Source of the DNA: Athripsodes cinereus
Lineage: Eukaryota; Arthropoda; Insecta; Trichoptera; Leptoceridae
Assembly: GCA_947579605.1 (NCBI GenBank)
Contig: OX388305.1
Span: forward strand, 25,309,542 to 25,373,541
Reading direction: 5' to 3'
Length of the DNA stretch: 64,000 nucleotides
The notes under the pieces are model-generated. The model did not search any database. It saw nothing but the letters and a program-made list of their open reading frames with translations, and was not told the origin of the DNA. Positions 21,946 to 33,860 of the stretch are shown here, one piece after another. The translations under genes were made by a program, and so were the position numbers. Each line of letters begins with the position of its first letter. Position 1 is the stretch's first letter.

Positions 21946-22550
21946 CAATAAGTAAGTCACTTGTTAACAAACCCGTACCCCTAATATTAATTTTATGGGA
22001 CGTATGATGATGTTAATTATAAATGGACAACTTCGAGTAAATAATTTTAGACAGAGTGACGAAAAATGATGAAATTTGCACAATACAATCCAAGAAGAAC
22101 ATTTTATAAAGAAAATTTAACTTATATAATAATTATTTATAGTTACATATTATTTCATATAATGTTATATTTTTCTCTGGTTGTGTACGAATGGATTAGA
22201 GAGATGTGTTTAGTATAATATCTTCGTTAGATAGATATGCCATTACTGTAATCCCCGTAGGCGTTTCCTTAGTAATATGACAATCCATATATTATATTAC
22301 AATACATAATAATATTATTATAGTGGTATCAGGTTGCGTGATATCATTTCACCGTAGCAAATCAAATATATCACATTAGAAATTATAATCAGGGAAATGA
22401 AATACATAGTATTACATTGCAGTAGATACTGCTCGTATAAGGGAAATACTCGAGTATCGCAGATACAAGTATAGAACCCTAGATACAACATTTTTAGTTT
22501 AATCAGTCTGTTCTATGGATTTAAATATTTTTCTCAAGAAAATCATAATG
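21946..22550. other. AT-rich spacer
   Basis: No feature recognised apart from short AT-rich runs. Confidence 0.45.
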
Positions 22551-22780
22551 TTCCGTGGAGCACCCGACAAAGAATTGGTCTTTCACATTTTTATGAAAGT
22601 TTTCGTAAAAGGCAGATATTCGAAAAATAAAGAGATTTTACAACTTAAATTTAACGATGAAGTTTTACGCCCATCCTCTGTCTTTATTTTTATTGCCATG
22701 GAGAGAACGGATTGTGTGTTTATTACGTGCTGCTTGTCTGATGCTACTTCACTTGTGGGATATGCCGTGATGGTATAGTG
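22551..22780 (+). mobile_element. SINE-like element (TATAG-tail family), diverged copy
   Basis: Starts TTCCGTGGAGCACCCG and ends GTGATGGTATAG, the two ends of the family defined by 28226-28478. Many internal substitutions, no clear target-site duplication and a tail reduced to TATAG, so it is older than the other plus-strand copies. Confidence 0.85.
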
Positions 22781-23145
22781 TAATAAAATCAGAATGTGCG
22801 TTGTGAAGAAATAGAGTTAAATGTGAAAAGAAATAATATCAAAATAAATATGTATAATAAATCTTACTATCATACGACTTGAATATATTTTAGAATACCT
22901 AGAGAAATGCTTTAAAATAACCAATACGTACCTATTATCTAATTTCACCCTTATCACTCGTAAACAAGTGGATGGCCTTTGAAAATAGAATATACAGTAG
23001 TATGAGTAGTATTGTACTGTATTTCATCACATTGTATACATGTCTACATAAATATATTATTTTAAGATTCGTTTCAAGCTAATTACTGTTTTGCATTTGT
23101 GTATTTCTGCTGTAAAACGTAAAAATGAGAATTAAAAATACAAAA

Positions 23146-23154
23146 TAAAATAGG
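23146..23154. repeat. Target-site duplication TAAAATAGG (left)
   Basis: Perfect 9-bp match to 23421-23429, bounding the SINE-like copy. Confidence 0.8.
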
Positions 23155-23420
23155 GACCCGTGGAGCACCCGGTAAAGAATTGGTCTCCCACTCTTCTGCG
23201 TAAGTTTTCGAGTGTCCTGTAAAAGGCAGGTGTTCGAAAAAATTAAGACATTGTACATCTTAAATTCAGCGATGAGGTTTGCCACCCATCCTGAATGTCT
23301 TGATTTTATATTGGCACGAAGAGGACAGTTTGCATGTTTCTTACATGCAGCTGATCTGCTGGCTACCCCACTTGTGGGATATGCCGTGATGGTATAGTAG
23401 TAGTAGTAGTATAGTAGTAG
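23155..23420 (+). mobile_element. SINE-like element (TATAG-tail family), near-intact copy
   Basis: Begins GACCCGTGGAGCACCCGG and ends TGATGGTATAG followed by a TAG/TATAG repeat tail (23390-23420). Flanked by TAAAATAGG duplications. No terminal inverted repeats. Variable-length duplications and a simple-repeat 3' tail point to target-primed reverse transcription. No A/B box pair typical of a tRNA head is convincing; GTGTTCGAA at about 23230 only resembles a B box core. Confidence 0.9.
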
Positions 23421-23429
23421 TAAAATAGG

Positions 23430-25000
23430 TGTTGATAAATAAATATCTGCCTGTTTCTTATATTTAGAGTACAAAATAAACTCACATGTTAAATCGTTAT
23501 AGGTACAGAGTACAGATATCACTTGTACGTTTTTTAAAAAGGTGTTCATTTAATTATGAGAAAACACCATTCATTCACAGTAGTAATGTTGGAATATTCT
23601 TAAAGTTAATTGAATCCTTGAAACAAGAGTTTAAAATGACATAATTTAAATAATCAAAACCATCAGATAATTGCTATAGGAATTGATCATTTTTACCCTT
23701 GACGATATTGTTTTTCACACAAGTTATCAATAATAGCAAGACACAGGTTATATAAAAAGATACATTTAGTAAGTGTATGTAAAAGATAGTTATACGACTT
23801 CTATAGTTATCACAACAGGAGTACCAATACATACATATTATATATTGGTTATGCATTAAACTGTTATCGATCCAGTTATTTGATTAACACTAGACGGATA
23901 AAAAAAATCCCACGCATCGGAGGACTGATTGATCGGTTGGTGATCGAAATTCAAAGATCTATAAAAATTCAATGTGTTTCATAATGAAATATGGATCAAC
24001 ATTCCTGACACGTGATTATATTTTTATTTTGATTTCATGTGATGAAATACCCAATAGTATGGATAAATTTTCAACAATATAAAATACTATTATCACATAA
24101 GATGCTTCCACAAAATTCAACACATTTCCGCTCACGAAAAATCAAAATCTCCTTTGTGACGAATGTGTTAATTCTGTCAAATTGTCAAATTACGTAATAT
24201 AGACTTCACTAAAATATTCTAAACTATTAAAAGTGTCAATAAATTAACGACATATTGATATATTGGCATTGAAAATAAAATAAAATACACACAAATTATA
24301 GACATCCGAAATTAGTATGTTCAAAAATACAATGGACTGTTTGACAAATAAATTAGGATGTTATAATTGAATATGTATACCTAATATTATGCACATAATG
24401 TTACTGAAATACAAAGGAAGTTATTCAGAAGCAATAGTGTGCCAGAATACATAATAGCCAGGCTTGAGTCAGGACTCAGGATTAATGGGATCTAGAATTG
24501 AATCAACAAAACTAACAATGCACAAGTTTGTAGTATCCCACTGAGATTGGGGAATACTGTACTGTGTATAGAGATATTATTAATGTCAGTCATTTCCGGA
24601 ATAAATCAGAGTACGATTATTTAGAAGAAAGTGACAATGCCTAATAATAATTCATCAAATCGTTTGACAATACAATCTGCTATGGAGGTTCATTAAATTT
24701 TATGACCGCTATATTACTAGAATGAGTATATTAGGTGTGTGAATTTTATTGTCATACGAAAATATTGCAATGTGACATATTTTGTGAATTGATACCTAAT
24801 AGGTACTGGACGGAATTTATGCAGAATTAAATCTAGTAAATGTAGGCGCATAGATAGCACCTGCCCATTTTCTTGGTATTTCTGATATCCAAATTTGAAT
24901 TGTAAAAATGTAGAATTTTTCTGCCATTACATAAATAGAAACTAACTTCAAAAATAGCGATGTTTAAACAAAATTTACTAAAACTTTGCCACTACTAGGT
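23430..25000. other. AT-rich intergenic or intronic DNA
   Basis: No gene, tandem repeat or TIR element recognised. A CTGAGTC-type near palindrome occurs around 24463-24480. Confidence 0.45.
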
Positions 25001-25107
25001 ACTATACCATCACAGCGTTATCCCACAAGTGGGGTAGCCAGCAGATCAATAGCATAAGACAAACATGCATGCCGTCCTTTCCATGTCAACAAAAAATAAG
25101 ACATTGG
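25001..25107 (-). repeat. SINE-like family, 3'-half fragment
   Basis: Minus-strand match to the 3' half of the family, with ACTATACCATCAC, CCCACAAGTGGGGTAGCC and ATAAGACATT on the plus strand. The 5' half is missing. Confidence 0.8.
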
Positions 25108-28100
25108 GTTTAACTAAAATTTGCATATACTCGAAAACTAGTCGATGGCCTCACAAAGTATGAGTTTGCCTATAATCCTAGTACTTACAGTATTTTAAAT
25201 ATTGTATTGTTTCGTTAACACCGTTATTATAATGATGATGTGCAAAAAGAATAAAATAAATAAATAAATAATAACATAAAATAATAGAAAACATCCTGAT
25301 TTCAGTTATCAAAATAATGATTCAGCACCTACCAATATTAACGTATTAATTTAAAATAGCAAGTGCAAGTAAAGTTATCAAGATGTGAATAAATATTTTC
25401 AATATTAAACAATAACATCTAATAAATATTTTAAGAGTAAACAATAACCACATTTAATAACACATTGCTACTGTTTTTGTTTATTAGTTAAGAATCAATA
25501 ATAAACTTGGGATTATATTATCAATAAACAATAATATTATACTTCTTGACATGTTGTGCAAACATACATACATATTGATCTTTTTATAACAAAGATTCTA
25601 GAATGAAAACGCTTCTAATCCCTGTTGCGCTCGAAACTTTAAAATGGAATTGAACAAGACATGTAACCAGAAGTTCGATCAGTTACTGAGGAAAAAAATT
25701 CACAAGTTGAAGATTCAGCATTAATAGAAGTCCAAAGATACCGCCTCTACGATAAAGGTGTATCCTCAAGTTCTTCTATTCTTTTTGCTCTTTAGCTTCG
25801 TTGCCTAACGATCTCCTTTTGCTCAGAGCGATTTTGTATCAGTTGAGTGACAATAGTTACTACTTTGATATTTTCTTTATTTCCATATTCGTTATAAAAA
25901 AGACTTAACCTGTAAGCAATGTAAAACATATTATTCTTACTCATATGCAATACACATATTATTATATGTTTAGAATAATGCGTATGATATTAATATATAC
26001 AATAATAAACGGGCACTGAAAATATGAGTCCGAGCTATTTTAGGAACATTCAATAAAATATTGACATTGAACACGTGCACTTTTCTATTAACAAACAATT
26101 TCAGTGAAGTGTTTAGTGTATAAAATGTCTTAATATTTAGCGGAATTATTTCAATGTTAAAACGGAAGTTTGCTTTTGAATAGAAAAATTGTTTTATGAT
26201 TTGTGATGTGGATATTTTATTGTACAGAGGAAACTTCACAGATCAACACTGTACCCAAAATAGGAATGAATGGAAGTATGAAAATTATGTCAACAATTAT
26301 TTATTCATTATTCGTTAGGAAATATGAAAAAGAGTCTGTTGACAAAAGGAGGATCAATTGACACGCTATATTTTTACATGTTTAAAATATGTCTGATTTT
26401 ATAGGTAACAACGATCTTAGAAAACGAAACTCAGATCCCTTTCCGGAAAAACAAATCCTAAAAGTTTTCCATAATCGCGAACGAAATCTTCAAAAATCTT
26501 AGCTCATACAACGCAGCAAAATAATTCGTCATCTACCCGGTGGATACCTTTAATAATAGAAAGACATGACTGTGTATCTTCGTAATAATATGATATTGTT
26601 TAGCCACATTCATACGAAGATAATGTAATTCGTATGTGGTTTACCCTTTGTAAAGTCAATGTTATGTTTAGATTTTTACTTTTAAGTTGACATATTACGA
26701 AGCACTTAAAATTAACAGCTGTTGCCAAAATGTTGACAACACATTTAAATAACTTTATGAGATTTTAAGTCTTAATTATTACCAAAGGGAATACAACAGT
26801 CTATATTTGGCAATGAGTAGTAATATTATTGTCAAACCCGCATGCAGTATTATTAATACATACACAAATGTACTTAAATTAATATACTCGTAACTGATAA
26901 TAGAAACTCAAATTTATTTACCTACTAACATTCATCGTCAGAATAACTCAATTTGTTTTATTAACTTCTTGTCCGTTAATTTATTATACCGAATTAAATT
27001 AAATATTGGCTATTACAGGGTTTTCTTAAATTCTAAGCAACCGATGCAAGCATGTTAATAATACGATCACCATTATCAAATGCTAGATTCATATGAAGTA
27101 ATCATAATGTTATGTATAAAGAATGTTGTTTATGTTTGACATTGTATTTTCATAGAACGATTTCAATTCGTAACACAAAATACATATCTATTATCCTATA
27201 TGCGAATGATATTGATAATAGTGAGAAATCTTGGCATCCAAGAACAAAGCTTGAATGAAAAAGCTTCAACAATTATTATATTATTATGTCTAAGTACTGA
27301 AAGATAGAGAGCATATTATTCTGGTACACATAGAGGTGTTGTAATATAATACATAATACCTATTTAAAGGATCCTCCACGCATAAAATAAGATTGCATTC
27401 TGCATTCTTCTCTATGTGCGTATTTCTGTGTTACATATTAAGACTTAGAGAATTATGAGAGGCACGCATTATCACCGGCATGCACTAATTGTTATTTCTA
27501 TTTTAACTTAAACGATCGTTTAAAAGGGGAATTGTTATATTATACGTGTACTGCGTGTGTCTATCCTGTGAATGATAATACAGTACTACATATACCGAAG
27601 TACCAACATAATGTATTAATATATGAGAATTACCTTAAGACAAGCTACTGTCATGTTTGGATATAGAGAATAAAAACAAACATGGATAAAGGTATTAATA
27701 CGTACTTAAATACTATCACATTAAACAGTAAGATCTTGAAAGTATAAGTAGACGCATAATGTAATGTAGGAGTGCTGTTTTCTGATACAATGAACATTTG
27801 TTACTTCAGCATTCAAATATTGAGAAATTGTGAAGATATTTTTTAGTTTCCATATTCTTCTATAGTTTTTCAAGAATATTTTAAGTTTTTAAAAGAAGAA
27901 AGTTTTATAATATATCCAACAATATTTAGCATTTTCCGGGTTAGTTGTAAGACATTGCATTCTAGCAATAAACTCGCCCTCCGAACATTCAATTTTATAA
28001 TTGATATTTTTATGATAATTTGTATTGATTTAAAATATTGAAACCAGTACAGAAGAGAATAAAGAAAAAGGGTTTCATTGTAAACAATTTGCTAGTATCA

Positions 28101-28212
28101 TGAGACAGCAACATAACTATTTGAGACCAACATCTCTGGATTGAATTTTGGAGTTTAATTATTATGCTACCGACCATCTCAAAACTTGATAAATATATGA
28201 AATATAGCAACA
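25108..28212. other. AT-rich intergenic or intronic DNA
   Basis: About 3.1 kb. Contains an (AAAT)n run at about 25248-25280 that looks like an old LINE tail. The longest frame (25970-26239, minus, 89 codons) shows only AT-driven composition. A small imperfect hairpin with CCACAT/ATGTGG arms lies near 26604-26640. Confidence 0.45.
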
Positions 28213-28225
28213 TAACTGCACTATC
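28213..28225. repeat. Target-site duplication TAACTGCACTATC (left)
   Basis: Perfect 13-bp match to 28479-28491. Confidence 0.9.
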
Positions 28226-28478
28226 TTCCCGTGGAGCACCCGGTAAAGAATTGGTCTCCCACTCTTCTGCGTAAGTTTTCGAGTGTCCTGTAAAAGGCAG
28301 GTGTTCGAAAAAAATAAGACATTTTACATCTTGAATTCAGCGATGAGGTTTGCCACCCATCCTGAATGTCTTGATTTTATATTGGCACGAAGAGGACAGT
28401 TTGCATGTTTCTTACGTGCAGCTGATCTGCTGGCTACCCCACTTGTGGGATATGCCGTGATGGTATAGTATAGTATAG
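28226..28478 (+). mobile_element. SINE-like element (TATAG-tail family), intact reference copy
   Basis: 253 bp between perfect 13-bp duplications, so both ends are defined: TTCCCGTGGAGCACCCGG at the 5' end and GCCGTGATGGTATAG plus two further TATAG units at the 3' end. Very close to 23155-23420 and to the minus-strand copies 38525-38780 and 61442-61700. No inverted termini and no coding role. The last ~40 bp resemble the 3' end of the LINE at 46688-47026. Likely a non-autonomous retroelement mobilised in trans. Confidence 0.92.
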
Positions 28479-28491
28479 TAACTGCACTATC

Positions 28492-29113
28492 AGTTAACAC
28501 GCAACTTATTAATTTCTCTTGTTATTCTCAAAAATCCTCGTTGCATGAATGAAATGGAAAATAAATACTTAGTAATATATAAAGCAAATATAAGCGCACG
28601 CGCATTTTAACGCAATTATTGTGTATCGTGTAATTATTTTATGAAATCTTTAATAACAATGGGCGTAAATATTGTTTATGCAACGAAACGAAAAAGTTGG
28701 TCGTGTTAAATTAATATGAAAATCATTATTTTATACGCAAAGTTCTCTATGTTTTCTTATCTACCAGTGTCTAAATATTAATTATGCAAGCATGTCGCGT
28801 TGTACTAATTTTAATACTTAATTAGACGTTAAATTTTATTTAGACAAATGTTTGACAGACAATAAATAACATAATTATGTACTTAAAAAAACTGATAACA
28901 TTAAAAATCATTAGACCGGGCTCTAGAGGGAAGTGAGTAAACAAAATGTGAGGACCGAGTTCCATGAATGCAGTTTGGTGGAGAATAGCTCAGAGAATAA
29001 TAATATGGATCTTGCCGGATAAGTTTATGGTCCAATTTTTTTAGCCCCCCCCCCATAATTTGTATGAAAATCGATGGAGTACATACTGTGAAGTAATTTT
29101 ATTGACGATACTG
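28492..29113. other. AT-rich spacer with a C10 run
   Basis: Nothing coding. A C10 run at 29045-29054 stands out in this AT-rich context. Confidence 0.45.
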
Positions 29114-29160
29114 CTATCCCATCACGGTATATTCCACATGTGGGGTAGTCAGCAGACCAA
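29114..29160 (-). repeat. SINE-like family, 3'-end scrap
   Basis: Plus-strand CCCATCACGGTAT, then CCACATGTGGGGTAGTCAGC, matches the inverse of the family's last ~45 bp. Confidence 0.7.
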
Positions 29161-29336
29161 AAGAATGCAGAACATAAAAAGTCAAAAGGAATCACTGGTT
29201 ATTAGTGTCAGAAAGTCAGTAATACAGAAAAAAGTAATATTATAGGGGAGGTCTATGCTAAGCAACGAACGAATAGAGCCAACTGATATTTTCATTAGAT
29301 TTTATAGAAAAATATGTCTTTTCTTTTCTCTAAAAG

Positions 29337-29597
29337 TGCATATCGATGGCTAACCGGACAAATATTGTAAGTCCACTTTTTGGTAAAATTGAGTTATGAT
29401 ACACATTTTGTAAAACGTGACATTGTCTTTGATATTTGAAAATATAGTTGATCCACACGCAATACAAACCGAGATATGATCAATTAAAAAATGCATATTA
29501 CATACAAATACTACTCTATTCAAACTTTCAAGTCGAGTTTTCTCAAAACTATAAAAAGTGGATATACAATATTTGTCCAGTTAGCCATCGATATGCA
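29337..29597. mobile_element. Short DNA element with ~45-bp terminal inverted repeats
   Basis: Left end TGCATATCGATGGCTAAC continuing through GGACAAATATTGTA and CCACTTTTT. The right end is its inverse (GTTAGCCATCGATATGCA at 29580-29597) with two or three mismatches. Total length about 261 bp with no coding frame. CTCTA lies just outside the left arm and is matched by TAGAG outside the right arm, so the termini may extend slightly further. Superfamily unknown. Confidence 0.75.
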
Positions 29598-30789
29598 TAG
29601 AGGTACACGTCACATTTCAACGATTTAATCATAGGTATGTATATTAACAGGAATTGGATGGTTATTAAAGTTTTTGAAAGTACTGTGCATAGGAAAGCTG
29701 GTTCATAAAAAGTTCAAAGATTACGTTAAAATAATAAAGATTACATAAAAACGGAATAAGAAGTAAACCATCGGTGATATAATCAGTAAACACAGTTTTG
29801 TTATATAACACTCAATTATTATTTAACTATTTTACTGCTTGAAATGCATAGCTTTAACTAATCTGATATTCATATTTCACACATCCTTTATTGCTGTACG
29901 ATATTACATAGATAATAATTATTTTAAAGTAGGAATTAATGTTATCAAAAATCTTGACGGTTTCCATATGCGCTCATAATAACTGATATAACACGTCTTG
30001 TGAAATAAGACTTCTATCTGGTGTTATTTTATATTTTTTATAATGCTATGTGTAAAGTAATGATATAATTTCCATAATATTCTAATTATTTTCTTTAGAT
30101 ATAAAGAAGACGGCAGGAAATCATAACAGATACAGATGCAAATAGATAGAAAATAATGAAGCTACTCCGTACTTGTCTATTAGTAGATATTTTCTTGTCG
30201 TGAGAACTTCTGTGTTTATTATATCGATCAGCTGATATAGAGATATGTTTCCTATAGAAACTAGATATTTTAGAGTACAGTATACGTAAACAAAGTTAAG
30301 CGCCATGGTAGAACATGAGGATGTGTTGAGAGAAAGACGTAAAAGAAACCGCGATGTGTGCATCGCGTCACCTTATCTGTCTAAATGGGGATGTTTATGT
30401 AATCTGAAGAAGCTGCTTATACCAGCCGAAAAGGGAATGTTTATAAAGTTTATGCTATATCTAATTTAGATTATCAAGATGGAAACGAAAGGCGTTTGAT
30501 TCTAGATTAAACATTTCAGTGCTCGACAAATTCCATATTAACATATAAATTATTTTATCTTTTTATTTTTTATTGCAATTATTTGGATGAGAGTAGGTAT
30601 AAGAAAAAAAGTGTCACGATCATAATATTATATAAATAAAACAAAACAGATCATTGCAAGGGGAGTACTAGTTTATGAATGTGTAAATCATAATTTAAAA
30701 TGTACAGTCAGTGTTGAACAACAATAGACATAGTTGTAGACACATTGTAATATTCTAGAAGTTTGTTGCGAACGATATCCCCGAAGGCT
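29598..30789. other. AT-rich spacer
   Basis: Only an 80-codon hydrophobic minus frame (30121-30363) without motif. Confidence 0.45.
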
Positions 30790-30945
30790 CAGAGCCCGTA
30801 GACAATTTGTACTTAGCGATCGTCTACTGGCGAACTTTTCGACAATCTACCTACACGTACCGTATAATTATGCGTTATTGTTGCAGTTATTGACGAAAAT
30901 TCGTTTGTAGGCGATCGCCAAGTACAAATTGTCTACGGGCTCAGG
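30790..30945. mobile_element. Foldback/MITE-like element, ~50-bp inverted arms
   Basis: GAGCCCGTAGACAATTTGTA at the left is mirrored by TACAAATTGTCTACGGGCTC at the right. The arms continue inward with mismatches through GCGATCG to about 30840 and 30895. The ~155-bp unit has no coding potential. CTCAG occurs at the left junction and CTCAG at the right, so the duplication overlaps the ends and cannot be fixed by eye. Confidence 0.75.
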
Positions 30946-31474
30946 TCTATTTGTGAGACCACCCGTGAAATAATTTAACTGCTGACCCTCAAAATCCCAA
31001 GGATGATCCGGTTTCAATTCCATTAAATTTACATACATTCATCTTAAGTATATGTACAACGCAATAAGTAGCCTTAGTAATATCATTTAAGGTAATTCAT
31101 TTTATGAATTAAAGGACTCGGGTTCAGGTATAAAATTAATTCATAAAAATACTTATACTAGAGATTTTTACATGAATGAATAAATTATGTATTAAAATAT
31201 TGACTAATAATTTACTACACAATTTTATCTTCTTTGAAAAATATAGAGTACCTACCTACCTTAATAAAGTTACTAGATATTTTTATACATTCATTATTTC
31301 ATAACTGATGTGGACGATTGAAGGACAACATGGTCCTAGTAGAAAATAAAACCTCATGAAGATGCAATATAAACAAAAACTGAGGCATGTGGAGAAACTC
31401 TTCCGACTGGAGCAAAATTTTGCAAGAATGATTACCAACGTTAGGGAAATCTAATATGACCCAAAGAAAACAAT
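30946..31474. other. AT-rich spacer
   Basis: A short dyad ATTCATTTTATGAATT lies near 31095-31110. Nothing else noted. Confidence 0.4.
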
Positions 31475-31486
31475 AAGAGTTGTTTC
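31475..31486 (+). repeat. 12-bp direct repeat AAGAGTTGTTTC (left)
   Basis: Recurs at 31726-31737, immediately right of the large inverted repeat. It could be the target-site duplication of the whole 31487-31725 insertion or a trace of template switching. Confidence 0.6.
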
Positions 31487-31522
31487 TTCACTGTGTCGGT
31501 GTTTAGGTAGTAGAATTCTATA

Positions 31523-31726
31523 TCGAAATAAACAAAACAAGCGTTTTATTCTACTAATGATTTAATTTGTGAGAGAGACGTCTTTCGTCTTATGAGGACA
31601 TTGTCAATCGTCTTATGAGGACATTTCGTCTTATGAGGGGATTGACAATGTCCTCATAAGACGAAAGACGTCTCTCTCACAAATTAAATCATTAGTAGAA
31701 TAAAACGCTTGTTTTGTTTATTTCGA
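31523..31726. repeat. Perfect 87-bp inverted repeat with 30-bp spacer
   Basis: Left arm 31523-31609 and right arm 31640-31726 are exact reverse complements over 87 bp. The spacer 31610-31639 carries two further copies of the GTCTTATGAGG motif that also lies in the arms, so the centre is itself a small tandem array. A single, diverged arm occurs at 55308-55392 and a weaker one near 55978-56005, which shows a dispersed family. A transcript would form an 87-bp duplex. No coding function. Confidence 0.95.
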
Positions 31727-31737
31727 AGAGTTGTTTC

Positions 31738-33464
31738 ATTTTCTAGATAAAAAAATCTTATTCTGGCTATAAACGTTGCTACCCATCTTGAATGTTTAAC
31801 GTACTGTAGGACTAAATACAGCAATAAACAGTGATACGAAATGATTACTTTGGCTTGAGGGTCCGGCGTTTAAGGTACCTACATAAAAGTAAATAGATGC
31901 TATAGGTACGTAGTAGGTAAATTTATGTAACGTAGTAATATGTACCCACTAAAATAAAGGAAATTTATCTATTTGTTTCAGGTACATAATTTGTATTCAT
32001 TTTTCATTAATTTTTATTTATAGAATATCATTGAAACGTTGGTATGTAAACTTATTCTTAGGTGTGTATTATTTGTATACATTATTATGTAATATTTATT
32101 TTTTACACGATAATCAATGATTATTATGTTCATATTCATCAATCTTCACTGACCTAATAGACTCAATGCATAAATGAATCATTAATTCAAAATACAATGT
32201 ACTTATTACATACATACTTGCTATGTAAGTAGGTATTTGCAGTAATTCCCTTAGGAAAAAAACAGTAGCGTACACTTAGAATCTCTTTGCATTCTAACAA
32301 ATATCATGCAATATCGAAACAATAAGAATTTATCTACTTTGCAGCTACATAATTTATAAAACAATAATATTATAGTGTTGTATGAATAAAATAAAGAACT
32401 GTGATTTTAAGAATATTATCGTATGAATAATATGAATTTAAAAAACAGTCACCTTAAATTATTTCATTGAAATAATGTTTAAGTCGAGATTATGAACATA
32501 AATGTCACAACCGAAAATTTCCTTGTAGGTATGTATTTTTGAAATATTCAAGTTTGTTTTGGAAAACCGTTAAGGTTTTCAAAATATCATGAGCATATTA
32601 TGTGTCGTTTACTAATTAAAACATCATAGTACGCTGATGGAAATGGCAAATAATCGGGATGTAAAAACACGAGCATGTTTTGTGGTCCAGATATTACGAT
32701 TGTTAAAATGTACATTATCTGTTTGTCTTTACTATCACGAAATCTTCCACAAAAAGGATAGTCAGTAGAATAACTGCATGTAATAAACACACATGTCGTG
32801 AGATTAAACTTTTTGACAAAATGTACATGCAATGCAAATGCACCTATACTACATTGTAAAAAATACGGTGAAATACTGATGATTTTTCATATAGGTATAT
32901 CTTTATTTCATGGATTGTATAACCTATTATTTACCTGGGTCATATAAAGAAGAACAGTGATTTCTCTGTGCACCCGTATATTCGACGTATTGTTATGTTC
33001 GTGTATCAAGGTATTGAGTTACGTGTTATTGTAGGTAGGTACCTATTTTTTCTTCTCATTTAGAAAGCGTGGGTACAATTTTTCAAGACAAAACAATAAC
33101 GATTGTAATAATTATAATTATGATAATTTTTAATGAATGACGATAGTCGTCGCCAAAGCGTAAAGCAAACGTCTTGTAGTTTTAATCACATTAAGTAAAA
33201 CAAATTATGTTAATTAAATTACCTACAATGCATCAACTGCCTTCCTAATTTTTTATTACTTCTTACATATACCTACATTCTCCGTACATACAATGCGTGA
33301 TTCGTTTTTCATGACACAATTATTCGCTTCAACGATTTTTGTATGGTATTTTTACATTTTGTTATCTATAAAATATTTTGCATTTTTTTAAAGGTAAACA
33401 TATAGTGTATTCGTTTCCTAAATGGTTACTTCCGACCAAGTTTTATATAAAATCTTAATTTAGT
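31738..33464. other. AT-rich intergenic or intronic DNA
   Basis: No gene. Contains repeated TAGGTACCTAC-type runs and a very degraded SINE-like scrap at 32730-32800. Confidence 0.45.
32730..32800 (-). repeat. SINE-like family, very degraded scrap
   Basis: ACTATCACG, GATAGTCAGTAGA and CTGCATGTAATAAACACACATG resemble the inverse of the family's 3' half with many changes. Confidence 0.4.
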
Positions 33465-33860
33465 GTCTTATATGGGTGCGGGACGTGGACCATCAGCAAG
33501 AGTGAAAGCGGACGGTTAGCGGCATTTAAAATGTGGTGCTATAGACGCATGCTGAAGATTCATTGGTCGGAACACGTCGAAAACGAGGAGGTGTTAACCA
33601 GGGTTGGCGAAAAAAGGCAACTCCTCAAAAGAATCTGCCAACAACGAGCTAACTGAATTGGCCACAACATCAGGCACCCAGGACTGCTCATCGCAATCGC
33701 AGAGGGTAGGACCGAAGGCACAAATGGCAGAGGCCGACCGAGAGACGCCTATATGGACCAACTGAAGAGGGACATGAGCTGTGGCTCATACATGGAGTTG
33801 AAGAGACTGGCTGAGAATAGGGAGTCCAAACTCGTTGCAGACCAATCCAATGGATTGTAA
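33465..33860 (+). pseudogene. Non-LTR retrotransposon fragment, family C (RT C-terminus)
   Basis: About 130 codons in one frame: VLYGCGTWTISKSE, MWCYRRMLKIHWSEHVENEE, VGEKRQLLKRI, a TGA at 33654-33656, then IGHNIRHPGLL, GRTEGTNGRGRPRDAYMDQL and a C-terminus ending in TAA 33858-33860. The YGCETW, MWCYRRMLxIxW and GRPR motifs are classic for the end of insect LINE RT proteins. The TGA replaces a Trp codon that is still TGG in the other copy (5256-5392). The 5' part, including endonuclease and the RT core, is missing. Confidence 0.88.

Noticed and set aside
23212..23397. 61-residue frame nearly identical to one at 28283-28468, possibly a conserved small protein
   Set aside because: Both lie at the same place in two young SINE-like copies, start at GTG and are not kept in the older copies. 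The similarity is that of the repeat DNA.
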